Position numbers and translations under genes: made by a program. Below, in pieces: positions 6,883-11,179 of a DNA stretch of 11,179 bases. The number at the start of each line of letters is the position of its first letter. Position 1 is the stretch's first letter. The notes beneath the pieces are model-generated. The model was not told the origin of the DNA. It did not search any database and worked only from the letters and a program-made list of their open reading frames with translations. Origin of the DNA: Wenzhouxiangellaceae bacterium (GTDB lineage: Bacteria; Pseudomonadota; Gammaproteobacteria; Xanthomonadales; Wenzhouxiangellaceae); the NCBI GenBank assembly GCA_023258355.1, contig JALQZL010000045.1, positions 1-11,179 on the forward strand, written 5' to 3'.

Positions 6883-7515
6883 ATGAAGGCAAAAATGACC
6901 CAACACATCATCGGTCTTTGGCTACTGTCCACAGCGGTTGTTTTCGGGCAGGTTGGCTCTAATGACAACATGCAAGACCCTCTTACACCCCCACAAGGAA
7001 AGGTAAATTCCATGGTAGTGATGCACACAAACTTTGGCCCGATTGAGATTGAACTGTTCAATGACAAGGCACCTAAATCTGTTGAAAACTTTCTAGCCTA
7101 CGTTGAGGCGGGCCACTACGAGAACACGCTCTTCCACCGTGTGATCCCGAACTTCATGATTCAAGGCGGTGGCTTTGATACCAATTTTCAACAAAAGCCA
7201 ACGCAGGCCCCGATTGAGAATGAAGCCAATAACGGTTTGAGTAATGCGCGTGGCACCTTGGCCATGGCTAGGACCATGTCACCCCATTCGGCCACTTCCC
7301 AATTTTTTATTAATGTCCAAGACAATACCTTCTTAGATCATCAAGGAACCTACTCTGGTCAGGCTTGGGGCTATGCCGTTTTTGGCCAAGTGACCAACGG
7401 TATGGACGTCGTGGATCAAATTAGAGGTGTAGAGACAGGGCGTCGCTCGGGCCATCAAGATGTTCCCACTGAGCCAGTGATCATTGAGCGTATCGAAGTA
7501 GTTCCTGGGGCTTGA
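6883..7515 (+). CDS. ppiB: Cyclophilin-type peptidyl-prolyl cis-trans isomerase with N-terminal signal-like extension
   Basis: This enzyme catalyses cis-trans isomerisation of X-Pro bonds during protein folding. From residue 44 the product matches E. coli PpiB over its whole length, with active-site residues in FHRVIPNFMIQGGGF (R86, F91, Q94), then ARGTLAMAR (122-130), SATSQFFIN (136-144), WGYAVFGQV (162-170) and the PpiB-like HQDVP (191-195). Ahead of this core, residues 1-43 contain two lysines, a hydrophobic stretch (IIGLWLLSTAVVFG, 9-22) and a polar linker. That looks like a signal peptide cleaved near VFG-QVG; there is no lipobox cysteine. The ATG at 6883 has a strong AGGAG, but ATG 7012 (M44) also has a strong site, so two forms are possible. 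Adjacency to lpxH is the same as for ppiB in E. coli. The choice between periplasmic PpiA-like and cytosolic PpiB-like is therefore open. Confidence 0.93.
   Translation: MKAKMTQHIIGLWLLSTAVVFGQVGSNDNMQDPLTPPQGKVNSMVVMHTNFGPIEIELFNDKAPKSVENFLAYVEAGHYENTLFHRVIPNFMIQGGGFDTNFQQKPTQAPIENEANNGLSNARGTLAMARTMSPHSATSQFFINVQDNTFLDHQGTYSGQAWGYAVFGQVTNGMDVVDQIRGVETGRRSGHQDVPTEPVIIERIEVVPGA
6996..7003 (+). promoter_or_regulatory. Internal ribosome binding site for a possible short cytosolic cyclophilin form
   Basis: AGGAAAGG lies 8 nt before an in-frame ATG at 7012 (M44 of the long product). Starting there would give a 167-residue protein, almost exactly the length of cytosolic PpiB (164 in E. coli), beginning MVVMHTNFGPIEIEL. 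The placement and strength of the site are unusual for the interior of a gene. Confidence 0.5.
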
Positions 7516-8316
7516 TTGGGCACCACCGCACTCAAGACGCCCATCTACGTCATCTCCGATATGCATCTGGGTAGCGGCGACACCGCTACCCATCATCTTT
7601 TTAGTTCGTTTCTGACATCGCTTCCAGCAAGCGCTGGGACTCTGGTCATTCTTGGAGATCTATTCGATGTTTGGGTCGGTGATGATGCCGCCACTCACAC
7701 CGAATTATCGATTGCGTCTGAGATAAACCAGGTGGCGAGTCGGGGCATCGAAGTGATCTTCGTTCGCGGTAATCGGGATTTTTTACTGGGGCAAGACTTT
7801 TGTGACAGAGCAGGCATGCGGCTTGTCGATGAGCCCATCATTTTATCAACGATAACCCCCGCCACTGCCCTCATCCATGGCGATATCCTGTGCACAGACG
7901 ATATGGCCTATCAACGCTTTAGAGAGAAATCACGCTCGTCAGCGTGGCAACGCAAAGTGCTCCGTCTCCCGATTTGGTTGAGAAGACGTCTGGGTCAATG
8001 GGCAAGATGGCGTAGTCAGTATCACCAACGCTCACCAGCACACGATAAGAAGACCATCACAGACGCCAACCCCGATGCTGTGACGCGCCTGATGCGGCAG
8101 CACAATATATCCCGACTCATCCATGGCCATACACACCGACAAAATATCCACAGAGAGCCTCAGTATCAGAATGAGCGGTGGGTGCTCGGTGACTGGCATG
8201 AGGGACGGGGCTCGGTCATCGTCATCACAGACGATGGTACAACCATGCACCGACTTTCACTTGACGACACCTTAGGCGTTAACTGGTCAGCGCCTTGGCC
8301 GCTGCCCGGCCACTGA
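7516..8316 (+). CDS. lpxH: UDP-2,3-diacylglucosamine diphosphatase (LpxH)
   Basis: LpxH is a peripheral inner-membrane metallophosphoesterase that hydrolyses UDP-2,3-diacylglucosamine to lipid X and UMP in lipid A synthesis. The metal site is complete: SDMHL (D15, H17), GDLFDVWVGDD (D48), RGNRDFLLG (N86), HGD (H121) and HGHTHR (H203, H205). Compared with E. coli LpxH these are offset by a constant 7-8 residues. The middle part (about 140-175) is rich in Arg and Trp and corresponds to the lid and membrane-binding insertion. The start must precede SDMHL. The only upstream initiation codon is TTG 7516, because the in-frame codon just before it is the cyclophilin stop. Ribosome binding is weak (TGGGG, 5 nt upstream), so initiation probably depends on coupling to the cyclophilin. 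The C-terminus runs about 17 residues beyond the E. coli end and its last 38 bp overlap the opposing gene. Confidence 0.96.
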   Translation: MGTTALKTPIYVISDMHLGSGDTATHHLFSSFLTSLPASAGTLVILGDLFDVWVGDDAATHTELSIASEINQVASRGIEVIFVRGNRDFLLGQDFCDRAGMRLVDEPIILSTITPATALIHGDILCTDDMAYQRFREKSRSSAWQRKVLRLPIWLRRRLGQWARWRSQYHQRSPAHDKKTITDANPDAVTRLMRQHNISRLIHGHTHRQNIHREPQYQNERWVLGDWHEGRGSVIVITDDGTTMHRLSLDDTLGVNWSAPWPLPGH

Positions 8317-9271
8317 GCCAAGCGCCTTCGACTCGATCACCACGACACCAATCTCCGGCCACCCATAAATCTGACTCAGAGTCATGCAGATAGCCCACAT
8401 CCAAAGGGGACACACTTTGTGCAAATCGCCAACGATGGGCCTGTCTGTATGAGGGACTCGGCGGCAAACCTTGGCTAACCTCTAGCCAAGCTTGATACAG
8501 CTGTGGTCCGATGGTCTCTGCAGGCGCATCAATATGTTGGTCCGACCAATCAGGGCTTGCATGCAGCACCCAGGCCTCGCCTGCGTGGCCTGGTTTAGCG
8601 CTCTGGCGACATACCCAAGACAAAGGCCCCTCATTAATAAACGCCGCATCATAATCCAAGATCACTGGCGCATCAAAGGCAATCAAAACAGCCCAAGCAG
8701 AATGCATTCTGTGGGAGCTGAGGGTCTCGTACAGCGAATGGTTAGGCCCAACGAGTTCAGCACTCTGACTCGGCGGCGCAGTCAAAATAATGGTGGATGC
8801 TGTCACGATTCTCTCCCCTTGTGCGGAGCTCATTGTGACAAACCAGATTCCCTGATCTCGACAGAGCGCCTCAACACGAGTCTGATAGTGCACATTGAGT
8901 GGCTCGCTCATGTGCCGCAACACCGAATTATTACCCCCCACGCCCACCCAGCGCGTCATCTGTTGCTTTTGATTTGAGTCAAGCGCCGAAGGGCGCTGGC
9001 CAACCACTTTGATTTCTGGATCCCACCGAGAAACCAGACCTTGCTTCTCCCAGTCCCTCAACGCCTGATCGAACTCCTGAGTCCGCGCTGTAAAGTATTG
9101 TGCCCCATGATCAAATCGCCAATCATTATGACGCCTTGTGGCACATCGCCCACCGGGACCTCGCCCCTTCTCCACAACCTGACAACGTAGTCCCGATTGC
9201 GTGATCTGCTCAGCAGCACTGATCCCCGACCAACCAGCTCCGATGATAAGGACGTCACAGGTTGGAGACAT
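8279..9271 (-). CDS. FAD-dependent oxidoreductase, bacterial renalase-like (COG3380-type)
   Basis: The 330-residue product is a soluble flavoprotein of the amine-oxidase/renalase fold. The N-terminal Rossmann motif is DVLIIGAGWSGISAAEQ (6-22), with the ribose-binding acid E34. GRGPGGRCATRR (36-47) and FDHGAQYFTAR (53-63) then mark this subfamily. The C-terminal FAD motif is LWVAGDWCRGDRVEGAWLSG (302-321). Characterised bacterial renalases oxidise non-productive dihydronicotinamide isomers (2- and 6-DHNAD(P)) back to NAD(P); whether this one does so is inference from family resemblance. The ATG at 9271 shares its A with the lysS TGA (TGATG), with GGTGGG about 8-13 nt upstream inside lysS, so translation is probably coupled to lysS. 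The 3' end overlaps lpxH by 38 bp tail to tail. No signal peptide is visible. Confidence 0.85.
   Translation of the reverse strand: MSPTCDVLIIGAGWSGISAAEQITQSGLRCQVVEKGRGPGGRCATRRHNDWRFDHGAQYFTARTQEFDQALRDWEKQGLVSRWDPEIKVVGQRPSALDSNQKQQMTRWVGVGGNNSVLRHMSEPLNVHYQTRVEALCRDQGIWFVTMSSAQGERIVTASTIILTAPPSQSAELVGPNHSLYETLSSHRMHSAWAVLIAFDAPVILDYDAAFINEGPLSWVCRQSAKPGHAGEAWVLHASPDWSDQHIDAPAETIGPQLYQAWLEVSQGLPPSPSYRQAHRWRFAQSVSPLDVGYLHDSESDLWVAGDWCRGDRVEGAWLSGRAAAKALTS
8290..8325. repeat. Hairpin-forming inverted repeat at the lpxH/renalase-like convergent overlap
   Basis: GCGC plus TTGGC (8290-8299, with one bulged C at 8294) pairs with GCCAA plus GCGC (8317-8325), a 9-bp imperfect stem. A nested GGCC/GGCC pair lies in the loop. 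The lpxH TGA (8314-8316) lies in the loop, and the renalase-like stop (8279-8281) lies just outside. Neither strand has a T-tract, so it is at most a structured 3' end rather than a clear intrinsic terminator. Confidence 0.3.
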
Positions 9272-10824
9272 CAGTCGCCGATCCCACCCTCTGGTCTGAG
9301 ATAAGGGAAAAACAGAACATCTCGAATGGATGGGGCGTCTGTGAGTAGCATCACCAAACGGTCAATACCAATTCCCTCACCCGCAGTGGGCGGCAAGCCA
9401 TATTCCAGCGCTCGAATGTAATCCTGATCAAAATGCATGGCCTCTTCATCACCCGCATCTTTTGCCGCCACCTGTGCCATAAATCGCTCTCTTTGATCCT
9501 CTGGGTCGTTCAACTCAGAAAACCCGTTCGCGATCTCGCGGCCAGCCACGAAAAGCTCAAAGCGATCGGCCAGCTCCGGATCATGATCATTTCGTCTTGA
9601 GAGCGGCGATACCTCAATCGGATAACCAGTGACAAAAGTGGGCTGAACCAAATCAGACTCAACCAAAGCATCAAACAGTTCCATGGCTAAACGACCCCAA
9701 CCCCAGTCAGGCTGCACGTCAATCTTGTTTTTCGCACAAGCCTCTTTCAACATATCCACGTCTCTGATGTGTTTGGTATCAGACAGCCCAAGCGCCCCAC
9801 TGACCGCCTCCTCCACACTGATCCGAGCGTAGGGCTTTGAAAAATCTAGACTGTGGCCTTGGTAGTGGATCACAGATGCTTCACCTATTCCCACCTCACC
9901 AATCACAGCACTCAGCATCGCTTCGGTGAGATCCATTAAGTCGACATAATCAGCATGCGCCCAATAAAATTCGAGCATTGTGAATTCTGGATTGTGCCGT
10001 GTCGAGACACCTTCGTTTCGGAAGTTACGGTTAATCTCGTAGACCCGCTCTAAACCGCCAACCACCAGACGCTTCAAATAAAGCTCTGGTGCGACCCGCA
10101 GATAGAGATCCAAATCGAGTGCGTTGTGATGCGTGACAAAGGGTTTGGCTGTTGCACCACCTGGAATGTAATGCATCATGGGTGTTTCCACTTCCAAGAA
10201 CGCATGGTCATCTAGGAAGTGACGAATTGCTCGAACCACCCGAGATCGCGTCTCAAACGTTTTCCTAACTTCTGGATTCATAATGAGATCGACATAGCGT
10301 TGGCGATAACGCATTTGTTGATCCACTAGGCCATGCCACTTTTCCGGTAGTGGTCTAAGTGACTTTGTGAGCAAGCGAATCTCATCGGCATGGATTGTTA
10401 ACTCACCAGTTTGGGTCCGCATTAACCGGCCACAAACCCCAATGATGTCTCCGATATCCCACTGCTTGAACTGCTGGTAGACACCTTCGGGCAGATCATC
10501 TCGACGAACATAGACCTGTATACGCTCACCAGACCCATCCAAAATATGACAGAAACTTGCTTTACCCATAATGCGACGGGTCATCATTCGACCCGCCAAC
10601 ATGAATCGATCTTCCAGCGATTCAAGATTCTCTTTACTGAAGCGCTGGCCATCGGCATAGGTTGTTAGGAGGGCTTGAGCGGTATGTGTTGGGCGCCAGT
10701 CATTTGGAAAGGCAGGCTCGCCTCGCTCGCGCCCACGAAGCGTCTCGAGCTTGGCACGACGTTCGGCAATTAGCTTGTTCTCATCTAAGAGCGCTTGGGA
10801 CTCGCCACTGTGCTTATCTGTCAT
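9271..10824 (-). CDS. lysS: Lysyl-tRNA synthetase, class II
   Basis: This cytosolic enzyme charges tRNA-Lys with lysine. The 517-residue product is full length (about 505 in E. coli). The N-terminal anticodon-binding OB fold spans about 70-155 (MLAGRMMTRRIMGKASFCHI, then GERIQVYV). The catalytic domain has motif 1 around 200-217 (FLEVETPMM), motif 2 FRNEGVSTRHNPEFTMLEF (268-286) and motif 3 GEGIGIDRLVMLLTD (482-496). The ATG at 10824 is preceded in frame by a TAG only three codons upstream, so no longer form is possible. AGGAG lies 13 nt upstream, rather distant. It follows prfB after 57 nt, the same order as in E. coli, with a weak hairpin in the gap. Its stop overlaps the start of the renalase-like gene. 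Confidence 0.98.
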   Translation of the reverse strand: MTDKHSGESQALLDENKLIAERRAKLETLRGRERGEPAFPNDWRPTHTAQALLTTYADGQRFSKENLESLEDRFMLAGRMMTRRIMGKASFCHILDGSGERIQVYVRRDDLPEGVYQQFKQWDIGDIIGVCGRLMRTQTGELTIHADEIRLLTKSLRPLPEKWHGLVDQQMRYRQRYVDLIMNPEVRKTFETRSRVVRAIRHFLDDHAFLEVETPMMHYIPGGATAKPFVTHHNALDLDLYLRVAPELYLKRLVVGGLERVYEINRNFRNEGVSTRHNPEFTMLEFYWAHADYVDLMDLTEAMLSAVIGEVGIGEASVIHYQGHSLDFSKPYARISVEEAVSGALGLSDTKHIRDVDMLKEACAKNKIDVQPDWGWGRLAMELFDALVESDLVQPTFVTGYPIEVSPLSRRNDHDPELADRFELFVAGREIANGFSELNDPEDQRERFMAQVAAKDAGDEEAMHFDQDYIRALEYGLPPTAGEGIGIDRLVMLLTDAPSIRDVLFFPYLRPEGGIGD

Positions 10825-10848
10825 GATGTCTACTTCGCTCCTAAATCT

Positions 10849-10874
10849 AAAAAGCCCAAAACTAATGTTGGCTT
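10849..10874 (-). terminator. Weak terminator-like hairpin between prfB and lysS
   Basis: On the minus strand AAGCCAA (10874-10868) can pair with TTGGGCTT (10859-10852) with one bulged base and an 8-nt loop. A run of five T's follows, beginning within the 3' arm (10853-10849). The stem is short, so I expect partial termination or attenuation at most. It would reduce lysS transcription relative to prfB if prfB is the main source of transcripts. Confidence 0.35.
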
Positions 10875-10881
10875 GAACTAA

Positions 10882-11179
10882 TTATGACTGTAAGCCCATT
10901 TTAAGTGAGGCGGCCACAAATTCATCCAAATCACCATCAAGCACCTTTTGGGTGTCAGTCCTTTCAACGCCGGTCCGAATGTCTTTGATCCTAGATTGAT
11001 CAAGCACGTAGTTACGGATTTGGCTTCCCCAGCCAATATCAGCTTTCTCAGCCTCAGTGGCTTGCGCAGCCTCCCGTTGCTTTAACAGCTCTAACTCATA
11101 AAGCTTTGCTCTTAACTGTGACATGGCACGGTCTTTGTTCTTGTGCTGGGAGCGGTCTGTTTGGCACTGCACCACCACA
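10882..11179 (-). CDS. prfB: Peptide chain release factor 2, 3' end only
   Basis: The last 98 codons of RF2, the factor that releases nascent chains at UGA and UAA; the gene enters from the right edge. The fragment begins VVVQCQTDRSQHKNKDRAM, which follows the GGQ-bearing domain in this family. It continues through the helical LRAKLYELELLKQREAA to the conserved tail DIGWGSQIRNYVLD and IKDIRTGVERTDTQ, with KVLDGDLDEFVAASL near the end. This tail aligns with the E. coli RF2 C-terminus. The GGQ loop, the codon-recognition SPF motif and the programmed +1 frameshift site, where present, lie outside the window and cannot be checked. An internal GTG or ATG at this edge should not be taken as the gene start. 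lysS follows downstream. Confidence 0.95.
   Translation of the reverse strand, partial: VVVQCQTDRSQHKNKDRAMSQLRAKLYELELLKQREAAQATEAEKADIGWGSQIRNYVLDQSRIKDIRTGVERTDTQKVLDGDLDEFVAASLKMGLQS

Noticed and set aside
8492..8977. 161-codon open frame on the plus strand inside the renalase-like gene
   Set aside because: It is antisense to a gene with clear FAD motifs at both ends; the translated peptide is rich in Arg, His and Cys without pattern.
1..11179. CRISPR arrays, insertion sequences, tRNA or rRNA genes, prophage or defence genes
   Set aside because: No direct-repeat arrays, transposase motifs, tRNA-like cloverleaf sequence or defence-type domains were seen; nearly all of the window is conserved housekeeping coding sequence.

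Overview
The window comes from a Gram-negative bacterium, most likely a gammaproteobacterium. The support is an LpxH-type lipid A hydrolase next to a PpiB-type cyclophilin (the adjacency seen in E. coli), the prfB-lysS order, a single-chain P-protein, and a GyrA whose landmark residues fall at the same numbers as in E. coli (Tyr122, GyrA box 560-566). CtaA/Cox15 and CyoE imply an aerobic organism that makes heme O and heme A for a terminal oxidase. I cannot name a genus from the sequence. Gene density is high and all recognised genes are intact except the two cut by the window edges.

Layout. From 1 to 4001 on the plus strand there is a tight run: the 3' end of heme A synthase (ctaA), then heme O synthase (cyoE, 2 nt later), then glycine decarboxylase P-protein (gcvP, 15 nt later). 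A perfect palindrome at 3988-4013, with the gcvP stop codon in its loop, closes this run. It also sits just past the end of gyrA, which converges from the minus strand (4056-6629). A divergent AT-rich spacer (6630-6882) separates gyrA from a cyclophilin gene and lpxH on the plus strand (6883-8316). The spacer holds a gyrA leader hairpin, a possible gyrA promoter and a possible 45-residue small membrane protein. From the right edge on the minus strand run prfB (3' end only), lysS and a renalase-like flavoprotein gene. The last of these overlaps the end of lpxH tail to tail by 38 bp.

How the genes work together. ctaA and cyoE are consecutive steps of one pathway: CyoE farnesylates heme B to heme O, and CtaA oxidises heme O to heme A. 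gcvP belongs to the glycine cleavage system, but gcvT and gcvH are not here. prfB and lysS are translation genes. The renalase-like gene is coupled to lysS by a TGATG overlap.

Most of the window is ordinary housekeeping sequence, and I see no previously undescribed multi-gene system. The points worth a second look are local. The cyclophilin has two well-placed ribosome binding sites that would give an exported and a cytosolic form. The cyclophilin and lpxH lie in the same frame, separated by a single TGA, and lpxH has only a TTG start available. A possible unannotated small membrane protein lies opposite the gyrA promoter. Several stop codons sit in or near hairpins at convergent gene ends.
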